The notes under the pieces: model-generated
Seen by the model: only the letters and a program-made list of their open reading frames with translations
What the model was told of the DNA's origin: nothing
The model's database searches: none
In this document: positions 15,581 to 23,145 of the stretch, piece by piece
How positions within the stretch are numbered: position 1 is the first letter of the stretch
How the letters are laid out: each line of letters starts with the position of its first letter
Position numbers and translations under genes: made by a program
Source of the DNA: Pseudoflavonifractor capillosus
GTDB lineage: Bacteria; Bacillota; Clostridia; Oscillospirales; Oscillospiraceae
Assembly: GCF_016902575.1 (NCBI RefSeq)
Contig: NZ_JACSNZ010000002.1
Span: 1 to 64,000, forward strand
Direction of reading: 5' to 3'
Length of the DNA stretch: 64,000 nucleotides

Positions 15581-17572
15581 TTAAGATTTCAGCCGGTAGA
15601 TGCGTAGGCCGTCAAACATGCGAAGCATGGCCAGCATACACTCCATGGGTGCGGTATCTTTGTCTTGCTCCCCCTGATCCAGCCGGAGATAGTTGGCCTC
15701 TGCCTGTTCCCGGGTCACAGTGGGATAGCTGAGATCAAATCCCGGGATCATGTCCGGGTGGAGCCGCACCAGTTCCCGTTGGGCCCGGTCCGGGGTACCG
15801 TAGGCCCAGCCCATGTCATAGTGTTCCTGGAGCCAGCGTTGGTGTTCCAGTGGGCCAATGACTGCCAGCTCCTCCGGGGAAAAGTGGTCCACCATCTCCA
15901 AATCTGTCTCCTGGTCGGTGTAGAAGCAATCCACGGCGTCCAGGTAGCGGGCAAATGCCTTTGCCTGGTTGATGTTGGACAGCTTGTATTCAAGGGACAG
16001 GGACTTAAAGGACTGGGAAAATTGATTCAGATTGTCCGGGTCTGCCAGGAATGCTTCCTCCATTCCGGCAGCCTTGGCTTTCTGCCAGCCGGCACTGTTC
16101 CATCTGCCGTTGAGAACCAAGGCGAAGCGGTACAGGCTGAGAAAGTTACACCGGGACAGGTATCCGGCACGGCTGCCATGGGTGGGGGGACACAGTTCCG
16201 CCCCTACCTGGAGCCCAATGGGGTCCAAATTCACAATACGGGCGATATTGCTGAGAAATTCAGACACACCCTGGGCATTTTTTTCATACAGGTCGGAATA
16301 GGCCTTGAGTTTCGGCCTTTCTTCCAGGTCTCCGGCCTGCCACCGGCCATAGGCCTCCTGGTAAGCGTGAATTCTGGCCTGGGCGTGGTTGTCAAAGAGA
16401 TAGATTGCATCCACACCGGTTTCTCTCCACTGAAAGCGGCAATCCATGGGGTGCAGTTCCAGCTTGGAGTTGCGTCCGTAAGCCATCCGATCCCAGCATT
16501 GAAGTTCATCGCACAGCATGAGCATGTAGGCCAGGGGATGCAGCTCCATGGAGAAGGGACGGTTACCCTCCTCTTTGTAGTGGGCAATGGTGAATTTATA
16601 CAGGCTGTTATGGAGCAAAATGGCAGTAAGAGAATCCACGTGGGCCTCCTCCAGCACAAGACCCATCTCACAGAAAAGTTTGTTGAGAAGAACAGTGGCA
16701 CTGAAATATGCATGGTCCATGAAGTGATTGAACTTGTCCGGGTGGAGAGGAATCTCCTCCAGAGCGGTGAGCAGGGACTGTTGGGAGACCGGATAAACTT
16801 CGGACAGTTTTTGGGCCAAGGCCCAGGCGAAGAGTTCGTTGGAGGTGGAGAAGTTCTGGCCGGGAAAGAGAGTGGCCAGCCGGCCCTGGACTGGGGCGGA
16901 CAGATCCACCAGAGACTGGAGCGCCTGATAGGCCACAAAGGGCCGATCCTTCCTCCGGTCCCCACTGACCTCAAAGTAGGAGGCTACCTCCTCAAAGGGA
17001 AGCTCAAAGGGATAGCCAATGTCATGGAAGAGGGCGGCAAGGCCCCAGTACTGCAAATAGTGACAGGCAGCCTGCCCCTCATCCGTCAGGCCGTAGAAGT
17101 GGCAATATTCCTCTCGGTAGAGAGGGGTGTTCTGGAAAAACGCCAAACCCAGCGCAAAGACATAGACGGCGTGGGAGTAGTGATCCCGGTGTTTCATGAG
17201 CAAGCGGCTTCCGTTGGACTCAAACTCAGAGAGAAGTTCGATCATTCGGCTGGTCTTTTCATAATCCCCCACAAACATCTCCAGATAGCAAAAATACACA
17301 TCAAAGGCGTCCTCCCGGGTGCCGGAGCTTAAAAAGCGATCCAAGGCCCGTTCCAGGCAGAGACGCTCCACGTCCATTTGCATGTTGTAGGGAAGTTCGT
17401 GGGGGTGCAGACCTGCACCCAGGAATGGGCCCTTTGCTTCTGCCTGTTTTTTCTCTTCGCTGAAGCGAAGATCTTGACAGCGTTCACGGATAAAAGTCAG
17501 AGCCGAATCCCTTATGTTGGAGGGATTTTTACCAACTTCTCCTCCAATGCGCTCTAACATGGTGTATCCCAT
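15581..17572 (-). CDS. HD-domain protein with C-terminal RyR domain
   Basis: 663 residues; the ATG follows GGGGGAATCTCC. The region about 128-190 holds His residues in RDHYSHAVYVFALG and the doublet LFHDIGYPFE (His183-Asp184), the metal-binding signature of HD phosphohydrolases. A middle helical region follows with no recognised domain (VDAIYLFDNHAQARIHAYQ). Near the C-terminus GPLEHQRWLQEHYDMGWAYG, then LVRLHPDMIPG, matches the RyR (ryanodine receptor) domain pattern. HD domains hydrolyse phosphate esters, often nucleotides; RyR domains in bacteria are found in nucleotide-centred conflict systems. It is convergent with the TIR-TPR gene and divergent from the TrkA-N-RyR gene at 17715, so the three form a cassette. 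The precise reaction is unknown. Confidence 0.75.
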   Translation of the reverse strand: MGYTMLERIGGEVGKNPSNIRDSALTFIRERCQDLRFSEEKKQAEAKGPFLGAGLHPHELPYNMQMDVERLCLERALDRFLSSGTREDAFDVYFCYLEMFVGDYEKTSRMIELLSEFESNGSRLLMKHRDHYSHAVYVFALGLAFFQNTPLYREEYCHFYGLTDEGQAACHYLQYWGLAALFHDIGYPFELPFEEVASYFEVSGDRRKDRPFVAYQALQSLVDLSAPVQGRLATLFPGQNFSTSNELFAWALAQKLSEVYPVSQQSLLTALEEIPLHPDKFNHFMDHAYFSATVLLNKLFCEMGLVLEEAHVDSLTAILLHNSLYKFTIAHYKEEGNRPFSMELHPLAYMLMLCDELQCWDRMAYGRNSKLELHPMDCRFQWRETGVDAIYLFDNHAQARIHAYQEAYGRWQAGDLEERPKLKAYSDLYEKNAQGVSEFLSNIARIVNLDPIGLQVGAELCPPTHGSRAGYLSRCNFLSLYRFALVLNGRWNSAGWQKAKAAGMEEAFLADPDNLNQFSQSFKSLSLEYKLSNINQAKAFARYLDAVDCFYTDQETDLEMVDHFSPEELAVIGPLEHQRWLQEHYDMGWAYGTPDRAQRELVRLHPDMIPGFDLSYPTVTREQAEANYLRLDQGEQDKDTAPMECMLAMLRMFDGLRIYRLKS

Positions 17573-17714
17573 GGAGATTCCCCCTTTGTTATGCCGGTAT
17601 TACCGGCAATTCTATCCCTTAGATTTTACCAACAGAGAGGGGAAATGGCAATGGGTTTCTCCTCTCGGAGTGAGAGATGTAGTTGGGTGGGGCAACTAAG
17701 AAAGGTGTGGTTGT

Positions 17715-19148
17715 ATGAAATCAAGGTGGATGAATCTGGGAAAAGCGTTGCTCTTCCTGGCTCCCTTTGTGCTGGGGGCTGTGGGCCTGATTGGTCTGGA
17801 GGGGGCACCGGTATTGGACTCCCTATTTCAGTGTGCATCCCTGTATATCATGAACTATCAAATCTCACCCCCAAATCTTTTGGTGGAACTGGCCCGATGG
17901 ACTGCGCCTCTGGCTACCGCCAGTGGAGTATTTCTGGCGGTGGCTGCTGTCCGAGACGGGGTGCGGCGCTGGATTCGATACCTCTGGGGTGACAGCGTGG
18001 CGGTCTATGGCCCCCGGGAGCAGCGGGAGGACATGTTGGCCCGGCTGGGGAGGCGGGGAATTGACGGGGGAGATGCGTGGAAGCTGGTCTCTGCCCAGAG
18101 CTACCTGTTGCTGGGGGAGGAGGGGGAGAACTTTGATTTCTATGGGGACAACCGGGAGACGTTGTCCGGGCATACCGTCTACCTGCGCTCTGACACCATT
18201 CCTGCCCAGTCTGTCTCTGACCCCGGGTTACACCTGTTCTGCCCCCATGAGACGGCGGCCCGATTGTTTTGGAAGAAGAGGTGTCTCTATGAGACATCGG
18301 TCAGGTGCGGTCACCAAATGTCCATTGTCTTTGTGGGCTTTGGCCCTTTGGGGGAGCAGCTCCTGCTCCACGGTCTGCAAAATAACATTTTTGCGCCGGA
18401 CCAGAAAATTGAATATCACATCTTTGGAGAAGCAGCGCAATTTTCCGCCGTTCATACCTGCCTGTCCTGTGTAGAGGACCGGGTCATTTTCCATCGGGAG
18501 TCCTGGTATGAGAAGCTGGAATTGTTGGAAGCGGCTGAGATGGTAGTGGTCCTGACCCAGGAAGGACAACTTGCTCTGGTCCGGGATTTGCTGCTGTCCA
18601 CCACAGCCCTGGTGCTGGATGTATTCACCGCTGGAGAGCGTGGATTGGAGCTGCTGGCGGGGCAGGAGCGGCTGCGGGTATTCCACTGGGAGGGAGAGAG
18701 CTGTTCTCTGGTCCATATTTTCAGTGATATTCTCTTTCAGAGGGCCAAGAGGATTAACCTGCGCTATGCCCATATTTACAGCGGCGTGGAGGAGACTCCC
18801 GAGAATGGAGAGGGAGAGTGGGAGAAACTGGACGGTTTTACCCGTTACTCCAATGTCAGCGCAGCAGACTATCATCAGGTGCGCCTGCATATGCTTGCCG
18901 CCCTGGGATGGCCTGTGGAGGGAGAGAGACTAACGGAGGATCAGCTGGAGCTGCTGGCAGAGTTGGAGCACATGCGCTGGTGCCGATATCACTATCTGAA
19001 TAACTGGCGGCAGGGGGTGCCGGAGGGAGGAAGGCGCAAAGACCCGGTCCAACGGCTCCACACCGATCTAGTTCCATATGGGAAACTCAGCAATGAGGAG
19101 AGAGAAAAGGACCGGGAGAATATCCGGGTTCTTCTGGAAATGGACTGA
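17715..19148 (+). CDS. Membrane protein with TrkA-N Rossmann and RyR domains
   Basis: 477 residues. Two hydrophobic helices (about 9-28 and 62-82) anchor the protein. The cytoplasmic part has a first Rossmann-like region (about 90-190) and a TrkA-N/RCK domain with a nucleotide-binding glycine loop (IVFVGFGPLGEQLL, near residue 205). The C-terminus is a RyR domain (LAELEHMRWCRYHYLNNW ... LHTDLVPYGKLS). TrkA-N domains bind NAD(H) or related nucleotides and gate ion channels; the two helices resemble a minimal channel or anchor. It shares the RyR module with the divergent HD protein 142 bases away, which suggests both recognise the same ligand or partner. Likely role, by inference: membrane effector or sensor of a TIR-linked defence cassette. 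Confidence 0.75.
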   Translation: MKSRWMNLGKALLFLAPFVLGAVGLIGLEGAPVLDSLFQCASLYIMNYQISPPNLLVELARWTAPLATASGVFLAVAAVRDGVRRWIRYLWGDSVAVYGPREQREDMLARLGRRGIDGGDAWKLVSAQSYLLLGEEGENFDFYGDNRETLSGHTVYLRSDTIPAQSVSDPGLHLFCPHETAARLFWKKRCLYETSVRCGHQMSIVFVGFGPLGEQLLLHGLQNNIFAPDQKIEYHIFGEAAQFSAVHTCLSCVEDRVIFHRESWYEKLELLEAAEMVVVLTQEGQLALVRDLLLSTTALVLDVFTAGERGLELLAGQERLRVFHWEGESCSLVHIFSDILFQRAKRINLRYAHIYSGVEETPENGEGEWEKLDGFTRYSNVSAADYHQVRLHMLAALGWPVEGERLTEDQLELLAELEHMRWCRYHYLNNWRQGVPEGGRRKDPVQRLHTDLVPYGKLSNEEREKDRENIRVLLEMD

Positions 19149-19210
19149 AATGAAATTTATGCAATTGCATGTTCTGTTGTATGACGACGGAAAGATTTCT
19201 ATGGAAACAT

Positions 19211-19370
19211 AGGAAAATCCTGGATGTTAGGTAATGACCCGTTGCAAATAACGCACATAAAAAAGTAAAGTGGTAGCGTTATGACTGACCCGGGATCTCC
19301 TGCGCTGGAGCCGTCAGCGGACGGCAGAGAAGAAGTTGGAGCGGCAGAAACAACAGGAACTGCAATAAAT
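19211..19370 (+). pseudogene. Degenerate, internally deleted copy of the small gene at 22751
   Basis: The sequence AGGAAAATcctgGAT..., TTGCAAAT and AAAAAGTAAAGTGGTAG follows the leader and start of the 22751 gene closely. After CTGACCCG it jumps to GGATCTCCTG, which in the intact gene lies about 125 bases further on. The tail (CAGCGGA... GCAGAG... GCA) again follows the intact copy. The deletion joined two GACCCG stretches, and the ATG has become ATA. It lies in the otherwise empty 19149-19508 gap, which also holds the promoter of the next gene. Confidence 0.65.
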
Positions 19371-19448
19371 TGTAAGCTGATGATAGGCTGGTAAAGGGGA
19401 TAGCACAAAAAGTCGATGTAGTTTTTGAAAGGATTCGACAGAAACTCG

Positions 19449-19477
19449 TTGCATTTTTTGTAATAATGGAATATGAT
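19449..19477 (+). promoter_or_regulatory. Sigma-A promoter of the AAA/DUF4143 gene
   Basis: TTGCAT (19449-19454), 17 bases, TATGAT (19472-19477), 32 bases before the ATG at 19509. Confidence 0.6.
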
Positions 19478-19508
19478 ATGTGTACCAAATGCAAGGAGGG
19501 GGTTGCCC

Positions 19509-20819
19509 ATGTACCGGGTTGCCTTAGAAGCGCTTCACAAGTGGAAAAACAGTAAATACCGCAAGCCACTGATTATTGAGGGGGCTCGCCAGGTGGGCAA
19601 GACCTGGCTGATGAAGGAGTTTGGGAGAACCGCCTACCAAGATATGGTCTACATCAACTTCGATGCCAATTCCTCCATGGCGGAGTTATTTGCTGTGGAT
19701 CTCAACACAGATCGCTTACTCATGGGATTGGAGCTATACGCCGGACGAAAAATTCATCCAGAACAGACACTCCTCATCTTTGATGAGGTGCAGGAGGTGC
19801 CCAAGGCACTGTCCAGCCTAAAATACTTTTACGAAAATGCCCCGGAGTACCACATTATCTGTGCCGGTTCTCTGTTGGGGTTGGCACTCCATGGGGGAAC
19901 ATCCTTCCCTGTGGGGAAGGTGGATTTCTTGAAGTTATATCCCCTGTCCTTTCGGGAATTTCTCATGGCTACAGGAAAGGAGCGATTTGCTCAGCTCCTG
20001 GACAGCATGGATTTTTCTATGATTACCCCCTTCAAGCAGACCTATATCGATGCCTTAAAGCAGTACTACTATGTGGGGGGAATGCCGGAAGCGGTGGGGC
20101 ATTTTTCGGAGAATTGGGACTTTAATGAGGTGCGGGAGATTCAAAAAAGGATTCTGTCTGCCTATGAACAGGACTTCTCCAAACACGCCCCCAATGAAAT
20201 TGTCCCACGCATCCGCATGGTGTGGAACAGCATTCCATCCCAACTGGCCAAGGAAAACAAAAAGTTCATCTACGGTCTGGTGCGAGAGGGGGGGAGAGCC
20301 AAGGACTATGAGGCAGCCATCATGTGGTTGTCGGACTGCGGCCTTATTCATAAAGTCAGCCGGGTCAATACCCCAAATCTGCCCCTGAAAGCATATGAGG
20401 ATTTGAAGGCATTTAAGCTGTTTGTGGTGGACGTTGGTCTGCTGGGGTGTATGACCGGGCTGCGTCAGAGAACCTTGCTGGACGGGAACGATATGTTTGT
20501 GGAGTTCAAGGGGGCACTGACGGAGCAATACGTCATCCAGCAGTTGAAAACGCTGCCGCAACTGAACACTTATTATTACACAAATGACAGAGGCTCTTGC
20601 GAAATCGACTTTCTGGTGGATAACGGGGAGACCGTGGTCCCCATCGAGGTAAAAGCGGAGGAGAATTTGCAGGCCAAGAGTCTGCGCACCTATCGAGATA
20701 AGTTCCAGCCGGACATTTGTGTGCGCACCTCCATGTCGGACTATCGGAGAGAAACCTGGCTGGTGAATCTTCCGCTATATGCTATGGAAGAAGTGGAAAA
20801 AGAGATCCAGGTGAAGTAG
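19509..20819 (+). CDS. AAA-family ATPase with DUF4143 nuclease-like domain
   Basis: 436 residues; ATG after AAGGAGGGGG. Walker A is IEGARQVGKTWLM near residue 30, Walker B is LLIFDEVQEV near 90, and a sensor-like segment IICAGSLLG follows. The C-terminal half is DUF4143, with KLYPLSFREFL, YYVGGMPEAV and a PD-(D/E)XK-like core: EIDFLVDNG then VPIEVKAEENLQAKSL. This is the widespread AAA_14/DUF4143 family of prokaryotes, often near toxin-antitoxin and mobile genes; cellular function is not settled. Single-gene transcription unit inside the element, with its own promoter and terminator. A role in the adjacent defence cassette cannot be shown. Confidence 0.88.
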   Translation: MYRVALEALHKWKNSKYRKPLIIEGARQVGKTWLMKEFGRTAYQDMVYINFDANSSMAELFAVDLNTDRLLMGLELYAGRKIHPEQTLLIFDEVQEVPKALSSLKYFYENAPEYHIICAGSLLGLALHGGTSFPVGKVDFLKLYPLSFREFLMATGKERFAQLLDSMDFSMITPFKQTYIDALKQYYYVGGMPEAVGHFSENWDFNEVREIQKRILSAYEQDFSKHAPNEIVPRIRMVWNSIPSQLAKENKKFIYGLVREGGRAKDYEAAIMWLSDCGLIHKVSRVNTPNLPLKAYEDLKAFKLFVVDVGLLGCMTGLRQRTLLDGNDMFVEFKGALTEQYVIQQLKTLPQLNTYYYTNDRGSCEIDFLVDNGETVVPIEVKAEENLQAKSLRTYRDKFQPDICVRTSMSDYRRETWLVNLPLYAMEEVEKEIQVK

Positions 20820-20830
20820 GACGAGAGAAA

Positions 20831-20883
20831 GCCGAGCACACCCCATGCGATTTTTGTCGCATGGGGTGTGCTCGGTCGTTTTT
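20831..20883 (+). terminator. Strong rho-independent terminator
   Basis: CCGAGCACACCCCATGCGA pairs with TCGCATGGGGTGTGCTCGG around TTTTTG, followed by TCGTTTTT. It ends the AAA/DUF4143 gene. Confidence 0.88.
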
Positions 20884-20891
20884 CATAAAAA

Positions 20892-21092
20892 TCACCATAC
20901 ATATCCAGAAAACGCTCCATCTGCCACTCCGGACCTGTGAACAGTCACGTCATAGCTTGCGCCGTTGCTTCCAGCCACAGTGCCGTGGTAAGAGGTGTCG
21001 CCCCACGGCTCCACATGCAAAACTTTTTTGTTCTGGAAATAATCATAGCCACGGGAGGCAGACTGCCCGCTGGCCAGGGATAAAATGCTCAT
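20892..21092 (-). pseudogene. 5' fragment of a SWIM zinc-finger protein
   Basis: GGGAGG is spaced 7 bases from the ATG. The product starts MSILSLASGQSASRGYDYFQ and continues to GSNGASYDVTV, the usual N-terminus of SWIM zinc-finger proteins of clostridial mobile elements. It then diverges (HRSGVADGAFSGYVW) and stops after 66 residues, before the CxCxnCxH zinc ligands expected in the intact protein. It is a truncation, and the last codons abut the terminator at 20831-20883. It follows the sigma-factor gene on the same strand. Confidence 0.6.
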
Positions 21093-21112
21093 ATTATCGC
21101 CTCCCATCTGGT

Positions 21113-21952
21113 CTATCTGGGGTTACCACAAACTTCTCGCACCGCCTCCCGAATGGCCTTCTGCATAGCAATCCAGTGCCCATAGGCACCGCCGTTGAGT
21201 TGTTGCTTTAGCTTTCTGATGGCACTCTTATATGCTTTCTCAGCTCCGCTGGGGCCGTTGTAGTTCAAACGAATGGCCAGCTCCTGAAAGGTCATGCCCC
21301 GTCCCTCCGGCTGATCCAGGCCCAGATAGCTACGCACCAGATTCAGCTCCCGGGGGTTCAGGACCTCCTCCATACGCTGAGAAAGGAGCGTCCGGCGCAT
21401 AAATCGGTCATAGGCCTTGGCGGGATCACCGCCATAACTTACATCAAAGACACGGTCACCCAAGGATTCCGTGTGAAAGAAGGTGCGGTACTCCTCCAGC
21501 AGCCGTTTGGCCACCTGGGCAGAGACCGATAGTTTTTTCTGGATTGCAGCGAGAAGTTCCTCCTCGCTTTCCTGCTCATAGTCAGCACAGAGAAAAGCCA
21601 CCTGACGCACTTGTTGGTAACGCTCCGCCGGGAAAGACAGAGGGCAGGAGCTTCGGGCGGCAAAGTCCTGCATGGCGGCCTCAATGGCAGAGGTGGCATA
21701 GGTCAAAAGCTTGGTTCCTCTGGACGGGTCAAACCGCTGTGCCGCCTCCAGAAGTGCCAGCGCACCCTCTTGTTTCAAATCTTCCATCAGAGAGAGTTGG
21801 GAAAGCTGCTTGGCATATGTGGTGGCCAGTTTTGTGAGGTATCCCTCGTTCTGGGAGAGTAAGTGAGAAGCCGCCTGACGGTCTCCTGCCTGAATCTGAC
21901 GGGCAAGCTCTTCATTGCTGCAAGAGGGGGAGGAGCAATGGTACATTCTCAT
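21113..21952 (-). CDS. Sigma-70-family RNA polymerase sigma factor
   Basis: 279 residues. The ATG at 21952 (MRMYHCSS) overlaps the upstream stop by ATGA, so translation is coupled; the open frame further upstream is antisense noise. Region 2-like sequence: LSLMEDLKQEGALALLEAAQ then GTKLLTYATSAIEAAM, resembling the -10-recognition helices. The C-terminal part contains ELNLVRSYLGL and MTFQELAIRLNYNGPSGAEKAYKSAIRKLK, a region-4-like helix-turn-helix. Proteins of this type are common in the regulatory modules of clostridial integrative elements. The target promoters are unknown; control of element genes is the natural guess. Confidence 0.75.
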   Translation of the reverse strand: MRMYHCSSPSCSNEELARQIQAGDRQAASHLLSQNEGYLTKLATTYAKQLSQLSLMEDLKQEGALALLEAAQRFDPSRGTKLLTYATSAIEAAMQDFAARSSCPLSFPAERYQQVRQVAFLCADYEQESEEELLAAIQKKLSVSAQVAKRLLEEYRTFFHTESLGDRVFDVSYGGDPAKAYDRFMRRTLLSQRMEEVLNPRELNLVRSYLGLDQPEGRGMTFQELAIRLNYNGPSGAEKAYKSAIRKLKQQLNGGAYGHWIAMQKAIREAVREVCGNPR

Positions 21953-22572
21953 GGCTGTTTTCCTCGTTCCAAACGCTGTTGGGCCTGAGAATAGAGTGCC
22001 TCCAGCTCCATGTCCTGTGCATACCCGTGGGTGGCATAGTCGTTGTCCATAAGGGCCTTGTCCCGATAGACTGCCGCCAAATGAAGCACCTCCTGCCGCA
22101 GCTCGTTCGAAATTTTGCCCCGCTGGTGATGTTTGCGGATGGTACCGGTGCGGGTGCTGAACAGACTGTAGATGGGGTGGTGTTTGTTTTGCTCCTTCTG
22201 GTGCATCATAGCTCCGTACTGTCGGCAGGTCATGCGACTGTCCTGGGGGGCCATGCCGTCGCAGTACTTGGGAACGTGGGCGTTGGTGGTGAGAAAATAA
22301 TGCCCACAGTTCTGGCACTGGCTGGGGGCGTGTCCGTGATGCAACCCGTTCAACAGATCGAAGATGTAAAAGTGAATGAGGGTGGGGAATTCTATCCGCT
22401 GGACAAACACCATGTCTGTTTCGTGTTTGGGATTGCGGGCAAAGGTATAAGTGGAGGATATAGTAGGGGAGATGGTGAAGGGCTCAATCTCTGCATAGGA
22501 GGGTTGCTGCTGCTCTGGTTGGCCTGGGGCGGAGGCTGGAGCAAACTCAGTCTGCTGCTCCCGTGAGGGATG
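21949..22572 (-). pseudogene. DUF6076-type protein, probably truncated at its 5' end
   Basis: The frame ends at the TGA overlapping the sigma-factor start. The readable part includes FVQRIEFPTLIHFYIFDLL, a Cys-rich motif CQNCGHYF then PKYCDG and CRQYGA (a zinc-ribbon-like cluster), and IRKHHQRGKISNELRQE, all as in DUF6076 proteins of clostridial mobile elements. No start with a ribosome binding site exists. Upstream of about 22572 the frame is merely antisense to the small ORF at 22581, so the N-terminal part seems to be missing. The only in-frame internal ATG (22413) has no Shine-Dalgarno. Confidence 0.55.
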
Positions 22573-22580
22573 CCACCACC

Positions 22581-22694
22581 ATGCCTTCCCATACCGACCG
22601 AAAAGCCCGGCGCAAACAACAGGAAAAGAAAATCGCCTTGGGACACAAGGCGGATGATCATGGGGACAAACCCACATGGGAACCATCCATGTGA
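22581..22694 (+). CDS. Small basic protein of mobile-element type
   Basis: 37 residues, MPSHTDRKARRKQQEKKIAL then GHKADDHGDKPTWEPSM. It is highly charged, with an N-terminal Lys/Arg-rich helix, and is preceded by GAGGGATG. Similar tiny ORFs are, in my recollection, found next to recombinases in Clostridia, but no function is known. It could be a DNA-binding accessory or merely a conserved leader. It lies 56 bases upstream of the 86-residue ORF. Confidence 0.5.
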   Translation: MPSHTDRKARRKQQEKKIALGHKADDHGDKPTWEPSM

Positions 22695-22750
22695 ATATTT
22701 TTCAGGCAAGCAGAGGAAAATGTTGGATAGGAGATGATAGCCCATTGCAA

Positions 22751-23011
22751 ATGAACGTACGTGAAAAAAGTAAAGTGGTAGAGCTGTGGCTGACCCGAGA
22801 GGAAAAAAATGACCCGGAGTTCCGGGAATCCTTGAAACCCATCTACCAGCAGTACAAGGCGCAAAAGTATCTGGTAGCAGTGTTCCTGTCGGGAGAGGAA
22901 AACCTGTACGAGCAGACCCGGGATCTCCTGCTCTACAACCGCCGGCGGTCAGCGGAGAAAGAGGTGCAGAGGCAAAAGAAAATGCAAATGGAGCCGGTGA
23001 TGACTCAGTGA
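22751..23011 (+). CDS. Small conserved protein near the recombinase
   Basis: 86 residues, MNVREKSKVVELWLTREEKN through RESLKPIYQQYKAQKYLVAVFLSGEENLYEQTRDLLLYNR. Mixed alpha/beta character and a charged tail; no domain I can name. A terminator follows at 23018-23043. A decayed second copy is present at 19211-19370, so the gene belongs to the mobile backbone rather than the host. Small proteins encoded near large serine recombinases include recombination directionality factors; that role here is only a hypothesis. Confidence 0.65.
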   Translation: MNVREKSKVVELWLTREEKNDPEFRESLKPIYQQYKAQKYLVAVFLSGEENLYEQTRDLLLYNRRRSAEKEVQRQKKMQMEPVMTQ

Positions 23012-23017
23012 GACATG

Positions 23018-23043
23018 GGGGAGGCAGTGCGAACTGCCTCCCC
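23018..23043 (+). terminator. Rho-independent terminator
   Basis: GGGGAGGCAGT/ACTGCCTCCCC around GCGA, then TGCTTCAGTTATTTT. Confidence 0.75.
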
Positions 23044-23062
23044 TGCTTCAGTTATTTTCCCC

Positions 23063-23091
23063 TTGCAATTTCGCAAGAACCGATGTACAAT
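23063..23091 (+). promoter_or_regulatory. Sigma-A promoter of the ankyrin-like/recombinase unit
   Basis: TTGCAA (23063-23068), 17 bases, TACAAT (23086-23091). It is the only clear promoter upstream of both the ankyrin-like gene and the recombinase, which are 18 bases apart, so they probably share it. Confidence 0.6.
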
Positions 23092-23145
23092 GTTATCTAC
23101 AACAAGAGAAGTTTTGGTTAACTATATTGTTGAAAGGAGGATGCC

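Noticed and set aside
15665-17332. A 555-codon + strand frame opposite the HD-RyR gene
   Set aside because: The - strand product has coherent HD and RyR motifs and a good start; the + strand frame has none.
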